Below, piece after piece: positions 1 through 7,812 of a stretch of DNA of 64,000 bases (position 1 is the first letter of the stretch; each line of letters starts with the position of its first letter). A model generated the notes under the pieces. The model was not told where the DNA came from and searched no databases. It saw nothing but the letters and a program-made list of their open reading frames with translations. The stretch covers positions 1 through 64,000 of the forward strand of contig JAIUME010000010.1 of NCBI GenBank assembly GCA_022565695.1, written 5' to 3'. The translations under genes were made by a program, and so were the position numbers. Source of the stretch: Alcanivorax sp. Lineage in GTDB: Bacteria > Pseudomonadota > Gammaproteobacteria > Pseudomonadales > Alcanivoracaceae.

Positions 1-5
1 CAGGC

Positions 6-98
6 GGTGCGCTTCGCTTTGCTCAGCACACCCTACGCACACCCTACGCACACCCTACGGGAGCGTTGTAGGGTGTGCTGAGCGCAGCGAAGCGCACC
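6..98. repeat. Large imperfect inverted repeat with 11-bp tandem repeats
   Basis: Arms at 6-36 and 68-98 are 31 bases each and complementary except for two positions. Inside, an 11-base unit (CACACCCTACG) is repeated three times in tandem at 27-59. The element sits just downstream of the thiolase stop and can form a long hairpin, so it may end transcription. Its build resembles dispersed intergenic palindromes (REP-like), but no second copy is in this window. Confidence 0.7.
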
Positions 99-112
99 GG
101 GGGACTAGCTGC

Positions 113-1399
113 TTACTTCTCCAGAATGGCAACGACGCCCTGACCGCCCGCCGCGCAGACGGAGATCAGGCAACGGCCACTGCCTTTTTCATTGAGCAGC
201 TTGGCGGCGTTGGCCACGATACGGCCACCGGTCGCCGCGAAGGGGTGGCCAGCGGCCAGGGAGCTGCCCTTCACGTTCAGCTTGCTGCGGTCGATGGCAC
301 CCAGCGGCTTGTCGCGGCCCAGACGTTCCTTGCAGAACTTGGGGTCTTCCCAGGCGGCCAGCGTGGACAGCACCTGCGATGCAAAGGCTTCATGGATTTC
401 ATAGAAATCGAAGTCCTGCAGGGTCAGGCCCGCTTTATCCAGCATGCGCGGCACAGCGTAAGCCGGTGCCATCAACAGCCCTTCTTTCTTCTGCACGAAG
501 TCCACCGAGGCGGCCTCGCCGAAGGTCAGGTACGCCAGCACCGGCAATCCGCGTTCCTGCGCCCACTCTTCGGAGGCGAGCAGCACGGCTGAGGCGCCGT
601 CTGTCAGCGGCGTGGAGTTGGCCGCCGTCATGGTGCCTTCGGCACCACCAAATACCGGCTTCAGCGTGGAGAGCTTTTCGAAGGTCGAATTGCCCCGCAT
701 GTTGTTGTCCTGCTCCAGCCCCTTGAAGGGCGTGATCAGGTCTTTCTGCCAGCCTTCGTCATAGGACTTCGACAGATTCTGGTGTGACGCCAGCGCCAGA
801 CGGTCCTGCTCTTCCCGGGGAATGTTCCACTCTTTCGCGGTGACTGCAGCATGATCCCCCATGGACAGGCCGGTACGCGGCTCTGCATTTTTGGGGATGT
901 CCGGCAGGAACCACTTCGGGTTGAGCAGCTTCACCGCCAGCTTGGCTTTCTCGCCAGTGGTCTTGGCCTTGTTCAGAGCCATGAACACCTTGCGCTTCTC
1001 GTCATTGACGCCCAGTGGTGCGTCAGAGGTGGTGTCCACACCGCCGGCAATACCGGCATCGATCTGGCCCAGGGCGATCTTGTTGGCCACCAGGATGGCC
1101 GCTTCCAGACCCGTGCCACAGGCTTGCTGGAGGTCGTAGGCCGGGGTTTCCGGCGACAGGCCGGAATCCAGCACGGATTCCCGCACCAGATTGAAATCGC
1201 GGGAGTGCTTCATGACCGCACCGGCAGCCACTTCACCCAGGCGTTCGCCCTTCAGGTTGAAGCGCTGTACCAGCCCTTGCAGGGCAGCGGTGAGCATTTC
1301 CTGGTTTGAGGCACCGAAATAGGCGGTATTGCTCCGCGCAAAGGGAATCCGGTTGCCGCCAACAATGGCCACCTTGCGTACACTTTTTCCTGCCAGCAT
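113..1399 (-). CDS. Acetyl-CoA C-acyltransferase (FadI/FadA2-like thiolase)
   Basis: A 428-residue thiolase that cleaves 3-oxoacyl-CoA with CoA, or runs in reverse to condense acyl-CoAs. Visible landmarks: nucleophilic Cys94 in QQACGTG, the HEAFAS segment typical of FadI-type enzymes, His385 in GHPFAATGG and the second Cys415 in CAAGGQG near the C-terminus. The start at MLAGKSV is chosen because GGAGG lies seven bases upstream; the frame stays open further upstream but that extension reads like untranslated leader. It is divergent from a FabG4-like reductase, the arrangement known for FadA2/FabG4 pairs in mycobacteria and for a similar pair in Pseudomonas. Substrate chain length cannot be told from sequence. 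Confidence 0.93.
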   Translation of the reverse strand: MLAGKSVRKVAIVGGNRIPFARSNTAYFGASNQEMLTAALQGLVQRFNLKGERLGEVAAGAVMKHSRDFNLVRESVLDSGLSPETPAYDLQQACGTGLEAAILVANKIALGQIDAGIAGGVDTTSDAPLGVNDEKRKVFMALNKAKTTGEKAKLAVKLLNPKWFLPDIPKNAEPRTGLSMGDHAAVTAKEWNIPREEQDRLALASHQNLSKSYDEGWQKDLITPFKGLEQDNNMRGNSTFEKLSTLKPVFGGAEGTMTAANSTPLTDGASAVLLASEEWAQERGLPVLAYLTFGEAASVDFVQKKEGLLMAPAYAVPRMLDKAGLTLQDFDFYEIHEAFASQVLSTLAAWEDPKFCKERLGRDKPLGAIDRSKLNVKGSSLAAGHPFAATGGRIVANAAKLLNEKGSGRCLISVCAAGGQGVVAILEK

Positions 1400-1752
1400 C
1401 GTGTTTCCTCCGATATAGCACCGATATGGGGCCCAACCACCGCCAATCGACGGCGATGAAAGCGTCAAGCTAAACAAAACGTGAGCGGCAGTCTAGCGGC
1501 ATGGCGCCGGCGCTCATTGGCTGCATCGCCGATCACGCCACTGTCACCGGTCAATACCCGGGGCGCTCCGGGGTGCTTCAATAGCGCCTTTCGCGGCCCG
1601 GACGGCTGCTGCGGGCAGGGATACCGCCCCTCATACGCCCCCGTCTGTGCTATCTTGCGCGGCATCAGCATGTGCAACGTGCCACTCTTCGGCGCCACAC
1701 GCTCCGCATCGACATACTGTTTACCGTCACTGACATATATAAGGTGAGAATC
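1400..1752. other. Divergent intergenic region, thiolase / FabG4-like gene
   Basis: This 353-base gap must hold the promoters for both divergent genes. I see the GGAGG ribosome site of the thiolase at its left edge and AAGGTGAG before the reductase at its right edge. No convincing sigma-70 pair or operator stands out; a TATATA at about 1735 lies too close to the start codon to be a normal -10. Confidence 0.5.
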
Positions 1753-3171
1753 ATGAGCGACGTCTATCAGGCCATTGCCAACTCCGCAGTGGGCAAAAAA
1801 GTCTTCAGTGCAATGAATCTGCCGATCCCGGTGACGCTCGAGCGCCACGAGCCGGGCGAAGTGTCCTTCGTCAAGGGCAAGGTCCTGGTGGGCGCCGCCG
1901 CCGGCAGCCAGGCAGCTGCCGCCGTGCTGGCGACCCTGAAAACCGCACCCCAGGCCAGCGTCGTGACGCTCAGCGGTGCCGCAGCGGAAGCCGAGATCAA
2001 TGCCGCAGCTGCCGCTGCCGGTGAGACCGTGACCGGTTATACGCCCGATCGCGAAGACGGTGAGAAATTCAAGGCGCTGGTGTTCGATGCCACTGGCATT
2101 CGCAATACTGCCGAACTGCGTGCCATCTGGGACTTCTTCAACCCGGTGATCCGCAAACTGGACAAGTGTGGCCGCATCGTCGTGATTGGTCGCACCCCGC
2201 AGAAAGCAGACCTGGCGCAGCGCATCGCACAGCGCGGCCTTGTCGGCCTGGTGAAGAGCCTGGGCAAGGAAGTGAAGAAAGGCGCCATCGCCAACCTGGT
2301 CTATGTGGATGACGGCGCCGAGAGCCAGCTGGCCAGCCCACTGCAATTCTTCCTGTCTCCGAAAGCCGCCTATGTGTCCGGGCAACAGGTGCACGTTGGC
2401 AGCGGTGACTTCCAGGCCGCCAGCTTCAACTGGCAGCAGCCGCTGGCAGGCAAGACCGCCCTCGTCACTGGCGCAGCGCGCGGCATCGGCGCCGCCATCG
2501 CCAATGTCCTGGCCCGCGACGGTGCCAAGGTCATTGTGCTGGATATCCCGCCCATGGCCGACGACCTCAAGCAGGTCGCAGACCGCATCGGCGGCATTGC
2601 GCTGGAGGCGGACATCACTGCCGCCGATGCGCCGAAGCAGATCAGCGATACCGCCAGGGCACACGGCGGGCTGGACATCATCGTCCACAACGCCGGTGTC
2701 ACCCGGGACAAGACCATGGCCGGCATGCCGGACAAGTTCTGGGACATGGTGATCGATATCAACATCGGCTCCGAAGAGCGCATCAACCAGCAGCTGCTGG
2801 ATGACAAGACCCTCAACGACGGTGGTCGTGTTGTCTGCGTCAGCTCCATCTCCGGCATCGCCGGCAACATGGGTCAGACCAACTATGCCACCTCCAAGGC
2901 CGCGGTGATCGGCATGGTGCAGGGCATGGTGCCGGTACTGGCGGAGCGCGGCATCACCATCAACGCCGTTGCCCCCGGCTTTATCGAAACCCAGATGACT
3001 GCTGCCATTCCGTTCGCGATCCGCGAAGCGGGCCGCCGCATGAACTCCATGAACCAGGGCGGTCAGCCGGTGGATGTCGCAGAAACCATCTCCTTCTTTG
3101 CCAGCCCGGCGTCCCAGGGCGTCAGCGGCAACGTAGTACGCGTCTGCGGCCAGAGCCTGATCGGCGCCTGA
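1753..3171 (+). CDS. 3-oxoacyl-ACP/CoA reductase, high-molecular-weight FabG (FabG4-like)
   Basis: A 472-residue two-domain short-chain dehydrogenase. The first ~230 residues form the flavodoxin-like domain of HMw-FabG proteins; the C-terminal half is a full SDR with cofactor motif TGAARGIG at 239-246, NAG in HNAGVT, and catalytic Ser365, Tyr378 and Lys382. This length is normal for FabG4 and about twice that of housekeeping FabG. FabG4 reduces 3-oxoacyl-CoA with NADH. The start at MSDVYQ is preferred because AAGGTGAG lies a few bases upstream. The gene is divergent from the FadA2-like thiolase; a MaoC hydratase of the HtdX type lies at 15.9 kb, so the reductase/hydratase/thiolase set is present but split. 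Confidence 0.93.
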   Translation: MSDVYQAIANSAVGKKVFSAMNLPIPVTLERHEPGEVSFVKGKVLVGAAAGSQAAAAVLATLKTAPQASVVTLSGAAAEAEINAAAAAAGETVTGYTPDREDGEKFKALVFDATGIRNTAELRAIWDFFNPVIRKLDKCGRIVVIGRTPQKADLAQRIAQRGLVGLVKSLGKEVKKGAIANLVYVDDGAESQLASPLQFFLSPKAAYVSGQQVHVGSGDFQAASFNWQQPLAGKTALVTGAARGIGAAIANVLARDGAKVIVLDIPPMADDLKQVADRIGGIALEADITAADAPKQISDTARAHGGLDIIVHNAGVTRDKTMAGMPDKFWDMVIDINIGSEERINQQLLDDKTLNDGGRVVCVSSISGIAGNMGQTNYATSKAAVIGMVQGMVPVLAERGITINAVAPGFIETQMTAAIPFAIREAGRRMNSMNQGGQPVDVAETISFFASPASQGVSGNVVRVCGQSLIGA

Positions 3172-3207
3172 CCGTTACGCGCGTCATCAAGTAAAAAGAA
3201 AGGAAAG

Positions 3208-3238
3208 AAAAAACGCGGGCTCAGGGCCCGCGTTTTTT
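3208..3238. terminator. Bidirectional intrinsic terminator
   Basis: A CGCGGGC/GCCCGCG stem is flanked by six A on the left and six T on the right, so it works as a terminator in both directions. It separates the FabG4-like gene from the convergent PHP lipoprotein gene, whose stop codon (3237-3239) lies inside it. Confidence 0.9.
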
Positions 3239-5969
3239 ATTGTGCATACGAAAACAGGTGGTTGTGGTCGCACGCCTCAAGGGCCTCCATGTGCTGGATA
3301 CGGTCATGCCATCGCGCGCGCCAGGACGCAGATGAATCACCGCGCGAGAACATCCGCTGCACCGGCGATGAGAAAGGCATTGCGCCAACCACCGTCGGCG
3401 CCTGTCGATACAGTATCTGCCAGGTGGGATCACGCTGCAGCGCAGCACCACGGTCGGCACTGAAGACCAGATGTTCGCCCGCCACGCGCGGCCAGGCCGC
3501 GTTACCTGTGCCCGTGAGGCGTTGTGGTAGGGCCCAGCCACTCTCGGCGCTCCAGCGGCTGCCCCACACCCGTTGACGCCAGTCGCTGTCGCGAGTGTCC
3601 ATCCAGACCGCCAGCATGCTGCCATCAGCGCCACGCCCCACCGCGGGCCGTTGGCTCATGGCCATATCCTCAACGCCCACTGGCACAGGCACAGTCCATG
3701 TCAAACCGCCATCCTCGGATACCGCACTGAAGATGGCACTGTTCACCCCGGCAGCACGCAATACCTTGGCATCCCACACCGCCACCAGACGACCCTGCTC
3801 ATCACTCGCCAACGCCGGATGACGATCGGCCAGCGCAGTCTCGTCGAAGGCGTTTTCCGGATCACCGTTATTGGACACCCTGACGACCGGGGACCAGTTG
3901 CCCGTCAACGGGTCACGGCTGCGCGCGAGAATTTCCCAGTTGTCGGGATTGGTTGCTTCGATTCCCTGAAAACCACCATCAAAGCCGGTCTCGCCGGTCC
4001 AGCCTGGATTGATGTCAAAGCGGTTGTCCTGAAATACCAGCGTCACCCGATCTTCGGCGTCCACCGCCAGCGCAGGATGCAAAGAGGCCGGATCACGGGG
4101 ACTGCGGGTATCGAAAATGTTGCCGCGATGACAGGTTTTTTCATCTGACAGGTTTTGCGCAGCCCCGTGGGCACCCACCTGGACATAAAGATCGAAGCAG
4201 CGGCGTCGGTTGTCGCTCCAGGCGATCACAGGCGTGCCATCATTCAACACCGTCAGCGCCGGACGAATCGCGCGACTGTTACCGTCAGTCAGGCGCTGCT
4301 CTTCACCCCAGGTACGGCCGCCATCCGTCGACCCACGCAGGATGATCTGCGGTCGACGCGGCACCTGTCCGAGGCGCTCATCTTCCCAGGCCACCCAGAC
4401 CTGGTGTCCGGCCACCGCAATTCGGGGGAACCGCGCAGCACCGGGAACCTCGTTGATCCTGATAGTCTCCGCCTCATCCCCACGCCGCAGCAAGATGTCC
4501 GTGCCTTCGTGATCATGCTGCTCGGCCACGACCAGTGGCACACCTCCGACATCCTCGGCCACATCCGCAAAACCGCTGAAGCGGCCACGCTCCCCCATGA
4601 CCCGCGCGGCCCGATCGGTGATCTGATGCGGCGCCGGAATGGGCACTTCGACCGCCGGCACCGGGATGGCGTTGTCAGGGCGAATGAACACCGGAGACGT
4701 CAAGGCTGTCCGCATACCCAGGAGATTGGTCAGTTCGGCGTACACCCAGAAAGGCTCGCCCGTCGCCGGGCGCACAACATCCACTGTATAGGTGACGTCC
4801 ACGCTCAATGGGCGCAATGTTTCGATAGCCCCCGCAGAACGCCCTGGCGTGGTATAGATCCGCAATGTGTGCCCCAGACCGCGCTGCACGCGCAAACGCA
4901 GCGTCACAGGTCGATTGCCCGATGCCACCACCGCATCGCCCGCCACGGCTTCAAAGATGCCATCGCCCTGGGCATCCGCTTCCAGCGTCAGGAAAGGATC
5001 AAGCAGCCCACCTCTGGACAATACCGTGCGTCCCTGACGCAGGCCGTGCAGTATTCCGCGCTCGGTATACGCGTCGGCAAATACATGGGTCTGCACACTG
5101 CCCGGCCGGAAGCCCAGCAACCACAACTCGCGGAAGTGATTGTCGGTACTCGCAGTGATCCCGGTCTCCATACCCAGATTCCAGCGCTGCTCGGCGTAGG
5201 CGAGCTGCGCGGCGGGGTCTTCTGCAATATTCCAGACCTCGATCAAGTGCCCGCCAACGGCGCTGCCATGATCATTGGCACTGCCATCGCTGTTGGTCCA
5301 GTCGCGATCAGGATGGTTGGCTTGCCAGGCCGCCCCTTGAGCGGCGGCATCCCAGATACTTTGCTGGGTCGGCCGGTGTTCGATACCCGATGGACCATCA
5401 ATGCCATCCAGAATTGTATCCACCGCGCCAAAAATGTTGGCGTGTGGTCGACCGTTGGCTTCCTCACCAGGAATCAGCAGTACCTTGTCCGAATACCAGA
5501 GCGGGTCCCAGTGCTGGTCGTAGGTGCGATGGTCCGTGATCGCCAGGAAATCCAGCCCCCCTGTTTCGGCTTGCCGAACCTGAGCGCTGACCGCCATATT
5601 GCCGGGTAACGCATCATTGCTGGCTTGCCGGAAAGCCGATCCATCTGATGAGTGATCCGAATGTACATGACTGTCTGACGACAACCACTGACCGCGCGGC
5701 GCTGCCAGGCTCGGCGAGGGCAGAGGCGCCAACTGCCAATCCGCATCGAAGAAGCTGATGTCTGGCTCAGGGTCGGGGTCGGGGTCGGGACCCGGGTCAG
5801 GATCAGGCCCCGGCCCGGGATCAGGCACCTCGTCGCCTCCGCCCGGCGGCGCATGTCCATCCCCCACCGTCGAACTGCCACCGCAGGCGACAACCGAGGT
5901 CAGCAGAAGGAGCACCAGCACCTCACGCAGACCGCTAGCAGTCCGCATGCTTTCACGGATCGTCATCAT
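3237..5969 (-). CDS. Secreted PHP-domain (CehA/McbA-like) lipoprotein with sialidase-type propeller
   Basis: A 910-residue lipoprotein. A hydrophobic stretch ends in the lipobox SVVAC (Cys29), followed by a Pro/Asp/Gly repeat linker (about 46-70). A PHP metallohydrolase domain then shows HVH (101/103), TDH (146-147), GEE (169-170), PHAN (His176), NHP and STDNH, the usual metal ligands of PHP phosphoesterases. The C-terminal ~400 residues carry Asp-box repeats (STDGGRTW near 546, SEDGGLTW near 753), as in sialidase-fold propellers. The start was set at the first of two Met codons behind AGGCGAGG; the open frame extends further upstream without a signal peptide. It is divergent from a Pho-box-like site and a phosphate-type porin, so hydrolysis of external phosphoesters is a reasonable guess. 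CehA relatives hydrolyse carbamates, so the substrate is open. Confidence 0.8.
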   Translation of the reverse strand: MMTIRESMRTASGLREVLVLLLLTSVVACGGSSTVGDGHAPPGGGDEVPDPGPGPDPDPGPDPDPDPEPDISFFDADWQLAPLPSPSLAAPRGQWLSSDSHVHSDHSSDGSAFRQASNDALPGNMAVSAQVRQAETGGLDFLAITDHRTYDQHWDPLWYSDKVLLIPGEEANGRPHANIFGAVDTILDGIDGPSGIEHRPTQQSIWDAAAQGAAWQANHPDRDWTNSDGSANDHGSAVGGHLIEVWNIAEDPAAQLAYAEQRWNLGMETGITASTDNHFRELWLLGFRPGSVQTHVFADAYTERGILHGLRQGRTVLSRGGLLDPFLTLEADAQGDGIFEAVAGDAVVASGNRPVTLRLRVQRGLGHTLRIYTTPGRSAGAIETLRPLSVDVTYTVDVVRPATGEPFWVYAELTNLLGMRTALTSPVFIRPDNAIPVPAVEVPIPAPHQITDRAARVMGERGRFSGFADVAEDVGGVPLVVAEQHDHEGTDILLRRGDEAETIRINEVPGAARFPRIAVAGHQVWVAWEDERLGQVPRRPQIILRGSTDGGRTWGEEQRLTDGNSRAIRPALTVLNDGTPVIAWSDNRRRCFDLYVQVGAHGAAQNLSDEKTCHRGNIFDTRSPRDPASLHPALAVDAEDRVTLVFQDNRFDINPGWTGETGFDGGFQGIEATNPDNWEILARSRDPLTGNWSPVVRVSNNGDPENAFDETALADRHPALASDEQGRLVAVWDAKVLRAAGVNSAIFSAVSEDGGLTWTVPVPVGVEDMAMSQRPAVGRGADGSMLAVWMDTRDSDWRQRVWGSRWSAESGWALPQRLTGTGNAAWPRVAGEHLVFSADRGAALQRDPTWQILYRQAPTVVGAMPFSSPVQRMFSRGDSSASWRARWHDRIQHMEALEACDHNHLFSYAQ

Positions 5970-6358
5970 TATGGCCTCGCCTCTGGTCAATACGTAACGC
6001 ACGGGCAAGACAACCCTTGCCGCGCAACCCGCAGACCCTGAACGGGAATGATTGCAGGGCGGTGACCAACCTCGCGTCAGCGCGATGTTTCCTGTTGCAA
6101 AAATGTAACCGCAGCAGCGACACCACCAGCCGAGGCGCTTCCTGTGCCGTCCCGGCACTCGCCTTCATAAAACTGTCAACCAGCCGGAACACAACTGTCA
6201 TGGCAGAACAAGACAATGTGCATGCCGGGAACGGCCTTTCTTATCACGCACGCATCATGGATGAAGACCGCTCGTCTGCCAGGGCGAAACAGCTCAGCAT
6301 CAGACGATCCGGACGCGACTGACGTTTCGCGGGTGCCATCGCATATGGGATTTCCATC
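5970..6358. other. Divergent control region between PHP lipoprotein and porin
   Basis: A 389-base gap between divergent genes. It contains a Pho-box-like direct repeat (6162-6179), a further CTGTCAT element (6195-6201) and a possible -10 (6212-6217) pointing at the porin. I see no clear second promoter for the lipoprotein gene on the other strand, and no RNA gene. Confidence 0.6.
6162..6217 (+). promoter_or_regulatory. Pho-box-like repeats and -10 upstream of the porin
   Basis: Positions 6162-6179 match the remembered E. coli Pho-box consensus (two 7-base CTGTCAT-type units with 11-base spacing) at 14 of 18 bases. Another CTGTCAT lies at 6195, exactly two 11-base steps after the CTGTCA at 6173. 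GACAAT at 6212-6217 starts 11 bases after that last unit, the distance expected for a PhoB-activated -10. The gene served is the OprO/OprP-type porin. Confidence 0.6.
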
Positions 6359-7789
6359 GTGAAACGACGTCTTCTCCCCGTCGCGTCACTGGTCATGGCT
6401 ATGGGGCTTGGTTGCTCCGTGCCGGTAATGGCTGGCGACAACGACATGTTGATCGACACACTGCTTGAAAAAGGCATCCTCACCCCGGAAGAAGCCCAGG
6501 CGCTTCGTCAGGCACCGGATTCCGACAAGACCCCTCCCCTGCGCTCCGGTGTGCGCTATGAGCCCACCGAGCCGGTACTTGATGACGCACCCAACATCGC
6601 TGTCCGACGCTTTACCGTTGACAGCCAGGATGGCCAGCATCGCTTCCGTGTACGCGGGCGCTTCCAGTTCGATGCAGAACGCGGCTCTTTCGACGATGAC
6701 ATTGCGTTTGTGGCCCGTCAGAACTTCGAGCCCCCGGCGTACGGCACCATCATTCGCCGTGCCCGCCTCGGTGTCCTGGGCTATATGCATACCAACTGGG
6801 AATGGCAGATGGAGGTCGATTTCAGCGATGAGGAAATCGGTTTCGCCAACGCTTACATCGCTTATCTGATGCCCCACGGGCGGCTGGCGTTTGGTCACTT
6901 CAAAGAACCCTATTCCATGGAGAGCAACACCAGCTCTCGCCGCATCACCTTCATGGAGCGCGCCGCATCCGTTGACGCGCTGAGGCCCAGCCGGGAACTG
7001 GGTGTGATGTACGAGACACTCCAGCCGAACTGGTTTGGCGCGCTGGGCCTCTTCGGTGGTCAGGGCGTCTCCATCAATCGTGAGGTGGAAGAAGGCTATG
7101 CCATCAGCGGCCGTCTGAGCGTTGCACCCTGGGCCGATGGCGGTAACTTCCTGCACTTCGGCGGCAGCGCCAGCCATCGTCAGAACGGCTTTGACAAGGC
7201 ACAGGACATCTGGGTGCCAGTGCGCCTGCGCACCCGCGAAGGGGCGCGTGCCATCGACCTGCGTCTGATCGGCCGTGACGATCTGGAAGCGGTGGAAGAC
7301 TTCAATCGCTTCGGTCTTGAAGCGGCGTGGGGCGTCGGCTCTTTTTCACTGCAAGCCGAGTACAACCGTATCGATGTCAATCTGGATGAGCAGGCCAAGC
7401 TTATCGCCCTGGGTGGTAACGCCAACCCCTCCAACAGCCTGACCCAGGACGGCTACTACGTTCAGGCGTCGCACTTCCTCACCGGAGAGCATCGCAACTA
7501 CCGTCCCTCCAGTGGTGACTTCGGGCGCGTCACACCCCAGCGGAACTTCGATCCCGCCAACGGCACCTGGGGCGCATTCGAAATCGCGGCACGTTACTCC
7601 AGTATCGATTCGCTGGAGCATTCCCGCCTCGATCGTGGCCAGAAAATGGACCACTACACCCTGGGTCTGAACTGGTACGCCAACCCGGACGTGATCGTCA
7701 AACTCAACCTGATTCAGTTCGAGGCTGAGCGCGACAATGTCGACAGTAAAGGGCGCGTCATTGCTGCCCGATTCCAGTACGAATTCTGA
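6359..7789 (+). CDS. OprO/OprP-type phosphate-selective porin
   Basis: A 476-residue outer-membrane porin. It has a signal peptide ending at about VMA-GDN (residue 25), a short predicted helix (LLEKGILTPEEAQALRQ) and then a barrel with RRARLGVLGYMHTNWEW, GHFKEPYSMES and FMERAASVDALRPSRELGV, all typical of the OprO/OprP family. It ends in ...FQYEF, with the terminal Phe that the BAM machinery recognises. It starts at GTG; no good Shine-Dalgarno is visible. The Pho-box-like site upstream agrees with a role in phosphate or polyphosphate uptake, but family members with other anion or even hydrocarbon-linked roles exist. The surface protein 23 bases downstream is likely co-transcribed. Confidence 0.88.
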   Translation: MKRRLLPVASLVMAMGLGCSVPVMAGDNDMLIDTLLEKGILTPEEAQALRQAPDSDKTPPLRSGVRYEPTEPVLDDAPNIAVRRFTVDSQDGQHRFRVRGRFQFDAERGSFDDDIAFVARQNFEPPAYGTIIRRARLGVLGYMHTNWEWQMEVDFSDEEIGFANAYIAYLMPHGRLAFGHFKEPYSMESNTSSRRITFMERAASVDALRPSRELGVMYETLQPNWFGALGLFGGQGVSINREVEEGYAISGRLSVAPWADGGNFLHFGGSASHRQNGFDKAQDIWVPVRLRTREGARAIDLRLIGRDDLEAVEDFNRFGLEAAWGVGSFSLQAEYNRIDVNLDEQAKLIALGGNANPSNSLTQDGYYVQASHFLTGEHRNYRPSSGDFGRVTPQRNFDPANGTWGAFEIAARYSSIDSLEHSRLDRGQKMDHYTLGLNWYANPDVIVKLNLIQFEAERDNVDSKGRVIAARFQYEF

Positions 7790-7812
7790 TCACGACACAG
7801 ACAGGTGAGATC

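Noticed and set aside
1672..1752. 27 extra N-terminal codons for the FabG4-like reductase
   Set aside because: The family N-terminus and AAGGTGAG support the start at 1753; the extension reads as leader.
4155..5609. Long open frame (about 480 codons) on the plus strand, antisense to the PHP lipoprotein
   Set aside because: The product is His/Arg/Gln-rich with no domain, and the opposite strand encodes a clear multi-domain protein. It is a GC-rich shadow frame.
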